From NCBI GenBank assembly GCA_029717555.1, contig JAMDHS010000005.1, positions 248,001-312,000 of the forward strand: 64,000 nucleotides of DNA, written 5' to 3'. Positions 46,645-58,200 of this stretch are shown here, in pieces. The notes beneath the pieces were generated by a model, which had not been told where the DNA came from, made no database searches, and saw nothing but the letters and a program-made list of their open reading frames with translations. This DNA is from Peribolospora baueri (lineage: Eukaryota; Basidiomycota; Peribolosporomycetes; Peribolosporales; Peribolosporaceae). Both the position numbers and the translations under genes were made by a program. The number at the start of each line of letters is the position of its first letter. Position 1 is the stretch's first letter.

Positions 46645-47671
46645 ATGACGATGGCGTCCTCACCACGAACACCCAAGACCCCTCACACCTTCACCTCCCC
46701 CCTCCGAGGCTCCTCGTCGCCATCGCTCTTTTCCAAAACGGATGAGACGACGTATCATCGGAGACTGCGGACCCTGTTGGCCGACCACCGTCGAGCGATG
46801 CAAACGTGGTCCGAACTCGTTCTTCATGACGGTTTGAGGAGGGCGAGGCAGCTGGCGGATGCGAGGACAGAGCTGGAGTAAGTCTGACTGCTCGTGCCCT
46901 AGGAAAATTGACGTCAAACAAGGCACACAAATTCCGTGCCGTCCAAACAGACTTTGGCTGATGTCGCATCTTCTCATTCCATCCACTGTCGCCAACAGAT
47001 ATGCTCGGGACGAATCGAATTGGCCCGCTCAGCTTCGGAAGGAAGCGAAGGGCCCAGGGGGAATCCGGGAACGTATGATCGGTGCCAGTCTCATAGCCAT
47101 TGAAAGGCTGGGCACCGAGCTGGTGATCGTCATAGAGAAGGTGGTGAGTTGGACTCGATTTCTTTTTCCCTGCGCGCTCTCTCGCGGCTGATTAGTAGCG
47201 GACGTGGTGCTTAATGCCAACGACAGGAAAAGCAAACGGAACGACTGGGGCACTTGGTGGATCAGATGGAGACCGCGCTGCTGGAGGCGAGTCGAGCGAA
47301 GGGCCTCGAGTTTGCTTTCAAGGAGCCATTGTGGAGCACCTGGACCATGGCCCAGTTCGGTGAGTTAGAAATATATAGACATCATTCTGCGCGTCATACC
47401 AGGCCTTGCTGCTTATATATCTTGCCGCCAATGCTCAGTCGAGGGCCTGTCCGGCCTCCAAATCGCGCACTCCCTCTCTCTTGCCCTTCTCCGCACCCTC
47501 CTGCCCGTCCTCCTCGATCCCCATTCCACCTCCGAAGAAACGCGCGCGACTCTCTCCCATTGGATCTCTTTACCGTACCTGGAGGAGGCGGGTGCGAGAG
47601 GCAGCCCGCAGTGGTTCGAGGAGATTTGTGAGGTAGAAGTTGGTAGATGGAAGGAAGTTGCGCCGCGATAG
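46645..47671 (+). CDS. Conserved coiled-coil protein, function unknown
   Basis: Four exons (46645-46877, 46999-47143, 47227-47359, 47439-47671), 247 residues. After a Ser/Thr/Pro N-terminus with three TP-type sites (PRTPKTPHTFTSP) comes a helical region: YHRRLRTLLADHRRAMQTWS, ELVLHDGLRRARQLADARTE, then LGTELVIVIEKVEKQTERLG with heptad spacing, the conserved-looking PLWSTWTMAQFV and a C-terminal helix block ending WFEEICEVEVGRWKEVAPR. The pattern resembles a family of fungal proteins of unknown role that I recognise only by texture. No catalytic motif. Splice ends are canonical and all phases agree, so the gene model is firmer than its function. Confidence 0.78.
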
Positions 47672-48011
47672 CGGCTCGGTTACCTGGTTCAGTTCGAGCT
47701 TGACTTTGCCACACATCCTCTCGTAAGTCTCACATTGCTTGAGAGTTATTCGAGGCTCCAGACGAGACGTCGTGAGCCACGCAGAGAGGAAGTGGAGCCG
47801 GCTCGGCAGCAATGAAACGTGTCCGCAATGATCTCGGTGTTCGCCAGCCGCAGCATAAAACGGATCGTGCTCAGGGCCAGATACAAAGGAGCCGTGCCTA
47901 GACGATTAGACGAGATACAAGGAGTCGTATTTCGACCACCAGCACGCCAACATCCTCTTTGCTGTCCCCTGTTTCCGTCGCCCCTCATAGAGCAGAGGCA
48001 TTGAGTCGAGG
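47672..48011. other. Spacer upstream of the J-domain gene
   Basis: 340 bp between two plus-strand genes, holding a 3' UTR and a promoter. No further feature seen. Confidence 0.5.
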
Positions 48012-49809
48012 ATGGCTTTCAACGCACTCACCGCCCTTCTTTCGTGGACTTTCATTCCCGGCTTTCTCGCAGGCGTGCTCCTCCGCGCTCTCTACAAGTA
48101 TAACCTCCTCGCTCGCCCTCCTCCAGGCCCTCAAGGCGTCGCCTTGTCCGCTGCCCATCGCAAATGGGCAATGGCCGCCGTCGTGGGCGCTTACCTTGCC
48201 TTTACGCTTGTGCGGACTGACTGGGAGCTTCCGATGAATTACTATGCGGTCTTGGGAGTCGGTCATGACGCCGAAGATGAAGAGCTTCGGCGGAGTTTTA
48301 AGAAGCTGTGAGTGAAACCAGCACTCTCGCCTCGACATGTGCATGCAAGCAAGATAGTGATAAAGGAAGCACTATTTCATTTTATCCCCATTTCTTTGCC
48401 GTCCTGCATTCTTTTTCAACGGTTCTTCAGGGCTCGCATCCACCATCCGGACAAGGCTGGCTCGGCCGGAGTTGAATACTTCATGGAGATGCGCCGGTCC
48501 ATCGACGTCTTGCGAAGTCCCATCAAGCGCTTCGCCTATGATCGGTGAGTCTCGCTGATACGAGCGATGGCTGTCTTTGAGGTGTCGCGCCTAAGCCCCC
48601 TCTTTTCTCCTTTTGGATCCCCTCCTCCAATTCTTAATGTATCCTCCTCCAGCTTCGGCCCGCACATCAACGAGTGGAAAGACTGCGCGACGATACGCGA
48701 ATACATGATTCGAGGCCTCCGGGAGGGAAGCGCTGTCTACACTCTCAATGGCGCCTTTTTCTTCGTCTCGTCCGTTCTTCAGCCCCGCAAGTCTGTGGGC
48801 ACTTATGTGAGGGCCTCCCGCAGTGTCTTTCTTTCACACGTGCAGGAACTATATCATCACCTGACCGATCACTCGATTCCCCCACTTTGTGCCCCGTGCG
48901 TAGTGGCGTCTTGTCTCCTTTGCCCTTCTAGCCGCGACGGAGCTGGTTCTCCTCCTCCGGCCCACCAAGCCCGCTCTCTTTCGCCTGCTTGCCCCTGGGC
49001 ACACGGTCCACGAGATCGTGATACTCCTCCACAGCCTATTTATCGCCGTATCGATGGGCATGAACCAACTTAATCCGTACTTTTTCCCCGCCCGCGACGA
49101 CGACACATCCTCCCATGCCAGCGAACTCCTCGCTCAGCTGCTGGACAGGGCAGAGCGGCTGAGCGCGTTCGCCGATGTGGAAGCCCAGAGGCTCCTCGCA
49201 GCGGACATCGCACCCTTTGTCTCCGCCGCGGACGCGGACGCCAGCACGGCAAAGGAGCGGGAGGAACTCTTCAAGTCCCGCCTGGCCGATCTGGTCGTGG
49301 AGGTCCGCCTCCGTCGAAATCCGGACGTCCTCGCCGCTCATCGGCGCAGCAGGCGTCCCTCGCCCGCCCCGGAGGAGCTGCCCGGCTCACCTGCGAGCAT
49401 CGCGCAGGTCTTGGAGGATGCCAAGTCATCTCAACGAGTGGGTCTTGGCGCATGGGCATCTGCGGACTTTCGAGGCCAACACCGGCGACGGTGGTCTTTG
49501 TGGTCTCCCCGTGACCTCCAACCTTCGTCCTTGTCTCTGAAGCGACGCTTTCCCTCCTCGTTATCACCATCCCACCGCGGCGGCACTTCTACTCCTGCCG
49601 AGCCCGATCCTCAGTTGCGTGCCGCGTCGTCCTCGCATACCCATTCCGCCGGCGGCAGTGGCAAGGGCGAAAGCGACGGGGATCCTTCCATCGGCCGTCG
49701 AACCGCATCTGCCGGCAGTCGGACGTGGCACCCGAGGAGGGCGGCGAGCATCTCCGGCGAAGGACCTTTCCCGCCCAGCCCCGGTCCATCCTTCCCGACC
49801 GAGCAGTGA
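48012..49809 (+). CDS. Membrane-anchored J-domain (DnaJ-like) protein
   Basis: Four exons (48012-48307, 48431-48544, 48653-48806, 48904-49809), 489 residues. Two hydrophobic helices (about 8-27 and 52-68) precede a J domain starting at NYYAVLGV (about 76) with the HPD tripeptide at about 104-106 (RIHHPDKAG), so it should stimulate an Hsp70. After it, FGPHINEWKDCATIREYMIR leads to further hydrophobic spans (LNGAFFFVSSVL; LVSFALLAATELVLLL; IVILLHSLFIAVSMGMNQL). The C-terminal 200 residues are charged then Ser/Pro-rich. This is a polytopic, probably ER-membrane J protein; I cannot name the ortholog. Convergent with MIC60, 172 bp between stop codons. Confidence 0.85.
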
Positions 49810-49981
49810 GATCACGTTCGGCTCGACATTATATTTTCCCCCCTTCTTTTCCTTTTACACCCACTTTGTACTTCTGCACTTTATGTTTGAGCTGTCACCG
49901 CATCCTCCCTTTTTCCGTTCGTACGATTAAAGCGTCTCTTGGTTTTCTTCCCGCATGCGAGTGAGATACGAGGTCTATGGA

Positions 49982-52261
49982 TCATACAACGAGAAGAGAG
50001 GCTACGCGGGCAGAAGAAGGGGGAACGATCCAAAAGAGGCCAGAAAGGTAATCGTCAGCCACAGCTTTCTTCTCGTCCGCTTTCGCGCCCCCGCCGGAAA
50101 AAAAAAAAAAGTCGAGCGTTCGACGATGACTCACCGAGGGTGGCCTCAGCCTGAACACAATCAAGGCTTTGCTGCACGAGGAGCCTTCGCCGTGCCGCGT
50201 CAAGCCAATCGGATATGAGAACCTTGGGCCAACCCTTGAGCTGGTTGGCCTCCCTAGCGGCCGAGTCGAGATCCTTTTGGTTGAGGTAAAATTCGACCCT
50301 GGCCAACACTGCCGGCACGTCGTCGCCCTCCACGAGGCCAGTCTTGCGGAAGAGAAAGGGGGAAAGGAGGGAGGAGGTAAGATGGGAGAGGATGCCGGCG
50401 TTGTCCGGTACGAGCGCGACAGATCGCAAGCGAGGGGCGACCTTTGTGGTGAACCAGCTGGCGAGACTCGTAAAGCTCTCCACGCCCTCGTCCGCCACCA
50501 CGTCGTCCTCTTCGATGGCCTCGAGGGCGGCGGCGATCACCGGGTCCTCGCGCGCCTTGGGCGTGTTCTTGAGCACGCGAAGCTGTTCCCGGAAAGCCGT
50601 CTTCTCGCCCGTGGGCGAATCAAGGACCGAGTACAAGGCGCGAAGGGCGGTCCAGAGGGTGTGCACCTTGACGTTCTCGTCGAGAACGTCCGAGTTGTCG
50701 AGCGTGACCCGCTCGAGCGATTTGAGATCCCTGGCCAGCTCGTCGAGCCTGGCCAACCGGCCGCCGCGCTCCTGGTCGACGCGCATCTTGACGTCGCGCA
50801 TCCACCTGCGCTGGAGCTCGATGCCCTGCGCGATGACCTCCTCCTTGAGGCGCTCGTTGATGATCTCCGACTGCGTCTCGAGCTCGCGCGTCAGCTTGTC
50901 GCGATACGCGTCGACGAGCCGTTGGCGCTCCTTGTCAAACTCTGCCTTCCAACCCTCCTCCTGTTCGTCGATCGCCTCGCGCGCTTTGCGCTCCTGCTCG
51001 AGGAGCAAGGACGAGTACTCCTTCGCCTGTTCCTCCATCTTCTTCTCCAGCTTCGTCCGCTCCTCGCCCTTGACCGACTCGAGACGTCGGCCCAGCTGTT
51101 CCAAGTCGATCTGGGCGGTCTCGATGACGCCCTTGGCGTCCGCCGACGCCGTCGGGTTGTCTCTCAAGAACGAAGCCAACTCGTCGATCGTGCCGGCCAG
51201 CTGGGCGATGACGGGTTCGGAGGCGGAGAGGGAGGACACGGCGGGAGCGACGAGCGGCAACGGCGGAGGAAGAGGCTTGGCTTCCACCTTGGTGTCTTCT
51301 GGAGGCGTGAGCTTCCTTTCCGTCCGAGGAGCCGTGTACCCCACCGGGGGCTCGAAGCCGATCGGCAAGGGCGCATCGTACACGTTACCGGCCTTGGGCG
51401 AGCTGACGGCTTCTGCGAGCTTGTCCTTCGCTTCGGCGACCCCCTCGGCGACGGTCTTTTCAGAAACGTCTACGCTCTTCAGCGCCGCCTCCGCCCTCTC
51501 GCCGAGCGCCTTGACGTCATCAGAGAGCCCGGCCGCCTTTTCCTGCACCGCCGCGGTGGCGCTCTTCGCCTTGTCCTTGACCGGCTGAGCGTCGCTCTTG
51601 GCCTGGGCCTTGGCGACCTTGCCCGTCTCCTTCACCTTGTGAATGTCTGCCTGGGCCTGCGCTTTGGCCATCTCGACGGCCTGTTTGGCCTTTTCGGTCG
51701 CCTTCTCAAGCGCTTCCGAAGGCGATTCGGGGCGGGACGACGAGACGGTGCCGAGCGTGCGGCTCACCGCGCCGTAGACGGTGGAGATGGCTTGGCTGGA
51801 GAGATCGATGGCCTTGCCCGCGTATCCTCCCAAGCCGGCGTCGCGAGAGGCTCGGGAAAGGTCGTGGGTTTCGAAGTAGTCCACGATGGTCTCTCCAAAG
51901 GGGACGGACTCGATGAAGAAATCTTGGTATCGGTCGTTGTTGAGCGCGATCATCGTCGAGACTCCATAAAACGAGCCAGTGACGAGGGTGGTGTAGAGAA
52001 AGAGACGGGGAAGGATGGCTCGTCGGCGGGGTGCCGAGGTCTCGCCGGCGTCGGTGGCATAGTTCTGGAGATGCAAATCGAAAACGTTTGCTCAGCGCCG
52101 CGCCTGCTCCCTAAAACCGAACTCACGAGTCGAGCCCATCGACCGACCGCCCGTCGGTCGTCATCACTTACCCTCACCACGCGAAGCCGCGCCGGGCCAA
52201 CGAGGGACCTTGAGCGAAGCGCGAGTTGGGCGCTGCGAGAGGCAGCTGCCGCCCTGTTCAT
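49982..52261 (-). CDS. MIC60: MICOS subunit Mic60 (mitofilin)
   Basis: Inner-membrane scaffold of cristae junctions. Three minus-strand exons (52261-52172, 52064-50135, 50001-49982) give 679 residues. A basic presequence (MNRAAAASRSAQLALRSRSL) is followed by Arg-rich residues and one transmembrane helix (about 49-70, FLYTTLVTGSFYGVSTMIAL), a long Ala/Lys/Glu-rich linker (Gly/Ala/Lys repeats), then an extended coiled coil (about 310-480), and the C-terminal mitofilin signature around SFTSLASWFTTKVAPRLRSV, LVEGDDVPAVLARVEFYLNQ, AAREANQLKGWPKVLISDWL and an ALDCVQAE-like end. The final 20-nt exon encodes only ASLLVV. The intron before it has a 13-T polypyrimidine tract. Confidence 0.94.
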
Positions 52262-52553
52262 GAGGGGAGGGCGACGGCTGGATACGACGAGGGTGCGAGA
52301 ATGGAAAGGAGAGGGAATGAAAAAGGGGACAGAAGAAAGAGTGTGTGCGAAACTGGAGGCGATGATGGGGTCGACCTCTCTCTCTCCCTCTGCCTGCTGC
52401 CTGAAGGGTTCGCCGGGAAGATCGGAAGCCGCGGTGGTGTGAGGAGCGGGTGGGATTGGCCGACCGTGGGAAATTCCTCCTCTGCCGCAGCCGCTGTCAG
52501 TTTCGTTTTTGGGCGGCGGCGTCGTTCGTTGCTCTTTTTCTTTTCAAGAAACC

Positions 52554-52823
52554 ATGTCCGGCGACTATCAATGCCCGCTGCGAAGGACCTCGAGTCCGAA
52601 GAGGCTTCGGGAGAGAAGCGCAGCGGGCTTCCGTGCGTCGGTAGAGCGCTCGGGTTTGGATGAGACGCCGTTTCTCTCTGGGGCTGGGGCCGGCTCTCGC
52701 TTCCTCGGATTCGAGGAGGTCGAGGCTACGTGGGCTCTTGGTCTATTGAAAGGACGGCACATCCCGCACCGGTTCGAATCCGCCGCTCTCGACGAGCGAG
52801 GTTTGATCCGAACTGGCGGGTGA
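52554..52823 (+). CDS. Small ORF, doubtful
   Basis: 89 codons from an ATG in good context (AAACCATGTCC) after a T-rich leader. The product (starts MSGDYQCPLRRTSSPKRLRE) has no motif I know; the middle (LDETPFLSGAGAGSRFLGFE) looks protein-like, and a GTGAGG donor-like site lies just before the stop, so splicing is possible. A frame on the opposite strand is open over the same bases. Could be noncoding. Confidence 0.25.
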   Translation: MSGDYQCPLRRTSSPKRLRERSAAGFRASVERSGLDETPFLSGAGAGSRFLGFEEVEATWALGLLKGRHIPHRFESAALDERGLIRTGG

Positions 52824-53595
52824 GGAGATGGGGCGGGGTAGTAGTCGGCCTTGCGTCGCTGAATCGGTGTCTGTCGTGTGACTCTACCTGTACTTGGTTT
52901 TCCTTGCGTTGGAGTAAGCACGTAACAAAGACATGCTCGCCCGATCCTCTTCCTCCTTCCTCCTTCCCTTATCGTTCCTTGGCTTTGCCTTCAGCTTGGC
53001 TCGGCTTGGCTCGGTTCGGCTGACAGCGCCGAGTTGGGACTAGCTTGCGAGACGGTGTTTGGCAAAGGATTTCGATTTCGCTCGAGTGTGCGTCTATGGC
53101 TAAATAGGTCGTTATGTTACAGGGCGTGTCGCAGGGCAGCGCAGTGCCAACGTTAACTAACTACTGCCCGCCGGCCTTGCCTCCGTCCGTCCGTCTGTTT
53201 CACGTAAGTCGCGGCGTCGAGGCTCGGAGCTGTCCTGGAGGTGATGTGATGCGAAATGACCGCTCGTTCGGCTTCGTCTCCCTCGAGCGAGGTTCACTTG
53301 CGTTTATGGACCAACTGGCTGGATGGGCTGACTTTGGTTATGAAGAGGGGGTGCCGCTGCCGTCCGTCGGTGGCCGTGGACTGACTGGGAGCGAGACTCG
53401 GAAAAGGGGGCGCGGGCTCGATTCGACGCCCAAGACCAAGACCAAGCAAGATCCGGACGGGGCGCGGTGGGGGTGACCGAAGGCCGGGCGGGCGTCATCC
53501 AACGTCTTTCCCTCCCTCATCTCGATCAACTGGAAGCGGACCGATCGCGCCTTGGCCGAGGTTCATAGTTCCCGACGGCCAAGCCCGTTGGTCTG

Positions 53596-53622
53596 CCTCG
53601 CCTCGCCTCGCCTCGCCTCGCC
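53596..53622. repeat. (CTCGC)n tandem repeat
   Basis: About five perfect pentamers, read directly. Confidence 0.9.
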
Positions 53623-54268
53623 GCCTTGGTGACAAGTAGCGTCCGATCGAGTACAGAACAGGACGGGCGCAGAAGCACGCGGAGCGGGGGAGGCGCATGT
53701 AAAAAAAAGCACGGTACGGTTAAGCGGGCGGCGTTGTCCTAGTTTGCCGTCGTCTCAAATCGACGACGGACGGACAGACGGAAGGAGAGGAGGCGCTCGG
53801 TTTATTGTGCTTGTGCCCCCTCGAGAAGGAAAAGCTGTGATGAAAGTAGAAGCGAGCTGGCTGGCTCCGTGGAACTATGAGGGCACCTTGCAGTCCATCC
53901 ATCCATCCATCCAACCATCCCAATCCATCCTTGGCGGCCCAATCTGTCAGTCTGTGTGTCCACCTGTCTGCCTGTCTGTCTCTCCTTGGTTGCGCTGTGT
54001 ATGTCCGAGGAGGAAACAAATGTGTACGAGGCCGTCTTTTGCCTTTCCGGTGTCTCACTCGTCCTGCCGCCGCCGGTGCCGCCGCCGCTGTGTGCCCGAT
54101 CCATCCATCCATCCATCTATCCATACATGGCCGACAAGTCAGTCGAAATCCGGGTCGGTGCGGAGGGTCCGATGGTCCGATGGCGTCGCACCCATCCAGT
54201 CCAACCATTCAGGCCATGCCGTCCTTCCTTCCGCTTTCGCTCCCTCCCTCCGTTCGCGTTCGTCCCTG

Positions 54269-54336
54269 CCATACCATACCATACCATACCATACCATACC
54301 ATACCATGCCATGCCATGCCATGCCATGCTATGCCA
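54269..54336. repeat. Compound (CCATA)n-(CCATG)n pentamer array
   Basis: Seven or so CCATA units pass directly into four or five CCATG units, with a final variant. The register is unbroken across the switch. Confidence 0.93.
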
Positions 54337-55232
54337 CCCGCCCGCCCCCGCTTCCGACGCGGTGAGCGCGCGTCGGTCGGCGTGGAGCAAAGGAAAGGGG
54401 GCGGCGGTGCGTACGTACCTACGTACCTACAGTTTCCCGTACGTGCTTAGTTGGCTAGCCTAGTCAGGGAGGGGAGGGAAGACGGCGACGAGAGACAAGA
54501 CACGCGGGTGGTGGTTGGTGGATGTGCGCTAAGTGGCCATAGCTAGATTCCGCGGCTCCTCCGCTGGCTGGCTGAGCCGATGGATGGCGGACGGCCCGTC
54601 TGTCTGTCCCTCTCTTTCTCCTTCGTTCCAGGTTCCAGGAGTCGAGAAGGAGGGGTAGAAGTAGTTACGCACGCAGTTAGTCGGCTGCCCGCCATCGTAC
54701 ATGAGCACAGCAAGAAAGAAGCCTGCCTGCCTACGCACGCCGTCCCGTCCAGGCAGGCAGCCCATCATGTAATGTAGTAGTCAGTCGAGTCGGCCCAGCG
54801 AGGCGTCGTCGGACACCGACCTATCTGTGCCCACGCCCGCCCGCTAGCAGAGACAGACAAGACAGACTGACAGAGAGAGAGGCAGCGGCGACGACGGAGG
54901 GAGGGAGGTACAGACGGCGGCGGTCCAGCGACACACAGACGGACAACTAATAACCAGCTAACCAACCGGTCAAAGCCAGCCAACCAGCCAGACTTAGACT
55001 GACTGACTGACGACGGCGATCCAACGCCATATCTCTCTCTCTCTCCCCCTTCCTCCTTTCTCCCTTCCACCCTCCTCCTCCGTCGCCGCTTCCTCCATCT
55101 CCATCTCCATCTCCATCTCCATCTTCCAGCCGTCCTTTCTTTCCTCCTCCTTCCCCTTCTCACCTCCCTTCACCACACCCTCCCGCTCCTCCTTCGTCCC
55201 CCACCCACATCGCCCTCATACCGCCCCCCATC

Positions 55233-58200
55233 ATGGACACCGCCTCCGACGAGGCCGGTGGATCCATGAACCCACACCCTCACCAACGCCTCTCCCCCTC
55301 CCTCACCCCCGCCCTCCCTCGCCCCAGCAAGCGCAAGCTCTCCGTCGCCCTCCACCACCAGCCCTCTAACGACCCCGCCCCAACCTCCCCTCCGGGCCCC
55401 TCCTCCTCCCCTTCGTCTTCCGCCGTCGTCGCCCCGTCAGAGGAGCCGGCGACGTTGGACGACGCTCAGCTCCACCACCGTCACCACCACCACCATCACC
55501 ACCGCGGGAGTAGGAGGATCGGCGGCCAGGGCGTGGCCATCTATGCCGACGACGACCCCCATCCCCTCGCCTCGCCCAGCCTCACCGTCAAGGACAGGGG
55601 TGACGCCGTCGGCGAGAGACCCGTCGTCCGCCGACCGAGGTGTCCTTCCCCGATGGGCTCCCAGGACGACGTCGGCCAGGCGCCCACCGACGCTGGCGTG
55701 GCCGCTGCGCCCGGAGCGTGGGCCGTGTCGATGGACGACGCTGCTTCGTTCGGCCCTCTGGCCGTCGACGGACACCACCACCACCACCGCCGCCGCTCTG
55801 GACACGCCGAGGAGCGCCGGATGGCCGCACCACAGCCTTCGTCGGTCGCCGTCGCGGACGCGCCTACGACCACCGCCGCCGACGCACCTTTGATTTCACT
55901 CTCACCGCAACCGCCGCCGACGCCATCGCTCGACCACACTCCTTCTTCCCACACTCCTCCTTCCACCTCTCATGCTCCTTCCACCTCCACGCCCGGACTC
56001 TCCCCCTCTTCCACCCTCACCTCCGCCTTCACCCCTTCCCCTCGCACCGCCAAGAAGGCGCTCTCGCCCTTCAGGCCCCTCCAGAGCTCACAGCTGCGCC
56101 GCGTCTCCCGCATCCGCTCCCGGTCTTCCCTCGCCCCTTCCCCCTCACCGGTCCCCACCAGCCGTCTCGACAACATGGCCCGATCCACCCAGTCCACACC
56201 GTCCTCAGCCTCGGCCAAGCTGGAGCCGCCTTACTCCCCTCTTCGTCCCTTCTCCTCTTCCCCCGCTCAGGCGCTCAACCCCACTCTCGCCCCCCCTCTT
56301 CACCACTCTCAGCTGCCCTCCCCGCTCAAGTTCAAGCAGCGCTTCGGCGCCCTGGTCGCCGGCTTGGGATCCGGCTTGACCATCCGTCGCCATAAGCAGA
56401 AGAGGAAGGAGAAGGACTGCGACGCCGAGGGAGACGCCGTCCGATCTAAGCAGCAAGATGAACGCGTCGGCGAAGCGCCCACGTCGGCCGCTCCCGCCGC
56501 TGGCGGCGCCGTGAACGGCCAGGCTTCTGTCTCCGACTCCATGACCGACCACCTCGCCAAGCCGCCCCCCAGCGCAGAAGCGAGTGCTGCGCTCAGCGCT
56601 GCCGAACCCCGCTCGGAGCCGTCGTCGACGCTCGGTCCGGCTCGGGCCGAAGGTGAGGTCGAAGGAGATGGTGCAAAGGGCACGGAGAGGTATCGTCTCG
56701 TCTCGGCTTCCGCCGAATCGTCGTCGTCCGAGCCAGACGACGGTCTCCGCGGCGAGGCCGGGCCAGCTACGACGTTCACCGGTACGTTGGCCGAAGTCCG
56801 GCCCAGGGAGGAGGAGGACAGCGAAGGCGCGGGGGACGAGGAGGACGAGCCGGCGGACGACGGCATGCAACGTCCATCGAGGAAACGTCAGCGCATCGTC
56901 ACCAGTCGCGGCGGCCCTCGAGGAGGACATGAATGCATGCATCGGGAGAGCGACAACTCGCGCTATTGCTCCACCTTTTCTCACGACACCGGTGTGCTCA
57001 TGGGCGTCCCTAACCCATCATCGGACTCGGCCTTGGCCGTTGGCGTGGCGCCTTCTGTCTCGCACCCCGTCTCCGCCCCGCGCGACGTCACAAGTCCCTC
57101 ATCGTTTGCTCAAGTCTCTCAAGTCTCTGCTCCCGTTTCCTCCATCACGCCCACCACGTCTGCCGTCGCCGTTTCGACCGCGGCTGCGATCGGTGGCGTG
57201 TCGAGCGCCATAGCCAGCCCCTTCGTGCCCGCCCACACCACCCTGCCTTCCTCTTCTGCCACACTCTCCGCCAGTCCTACCGCAGCCGCGCCCATTGCTC
57301 CGGCGTCAAGCCACCACCACCACCATCACCACCACCACCACCACAACAACTCTCGGCATCTCACCGGCGTCCCATCGTCCAAGCCCGGTCACGCTCGCTC
57401 CGGGAGCGTGGCCGCCGCCTCGCGCGGCCCTTCTCAGACGATGCAGCACTCCGCCCCTTCGTCGTCGTCGTCGTCGTCGACTCGCAAGGACGCCGTCAAG
57501 CCTGCTGACCCTTCCGCTGCTCAGCACGTTCAAGCGGCCATGCTCGCGAGCATGACCACCAGGCGCCCCGTGCCTCCGCAAACGGCGCTTTCCAGCTCGA
57601 CACTGACCCGCAGGAAGGGCGGCGCCCGTCCGCGGCGGGCACACAGCCTGCCCAACATGCGCTCGAGGGCGCTGTTGGACCTCAACTCAAGCAATGGACA
57701 TCGGTTCATTTTGCCCCATCACCTGTCCCACTTGCCGCCGGCTTATCAGCACCCTATGCACTCCCCCTCAGCTGCCCGACTACCTCTTCCGCCTTCGCCC
57801 ACCGTCTCCCTCATCGCCGGCGTCTCGGCCACCCACGTTTCCTCGCTGGCCTCTCAGTCCGCCTTTGCGGTAGCGGCGGCCGCTGCCCACGCTGCGCCCG
57901 TTTCATCCCACGCCCATTCGTCCTCATCCCACGCTCGTGTCATGTTCACCCCCTCTCTTCACCCGCCCATCACCCGCCACACCCTGCGCGAGCTCGACTT
58001 GTGCGAGATCCTCAAGAACCCGCAGCTACGTCACGATGTCGTCTTTGACCCCAACCTCCAGTTCCGCCCCAACTTTGACGGCGAGCGCGGTAAGCGCAAA
58101 CGCGAGGCCGGTGAGCGGTACTGGGTCGCCGTGGCGAGGGAGATTGAGCTTGGGTGCACTTGCACTACCTTTGAGGGGCTCGAGGTGATGCGCTGCGTTT

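Larger units (their letters stand above)
52262..55232. other. 3-kb spacer with dense short repeats and a CT-rich leader
   Basis: Carries the MIC60 promoter, a doubtful small ORF at 52,554, then a microsatellite-rich stretch: (CTCGC)n at 53,596-53,622, (ATCC)n at about 53,895-53,912, CATCC runs at about 54,100-54,123 and a pentamer array at 54,269-54,336. From about 55,020 the plus strand is almost pure pyrimidine up to the ATG at 55,233, a typical fungal CT-rich leader. Confidence 0.55.

Noticed and set aside
50169-52442. A 757-residue plus-strand ORF opposite MIC60
   Set aside because: It exactly covers the MIC60 coiled coil, consists of Arg/Leu-rich filler, and MIC60 has family signatures on the other strand.
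52690-52800. A GGTTCGAATCC box suggesting a tRNA
   Set aside because: No acceptor, D or anticodon stem can be formed around it; chance B-box match.
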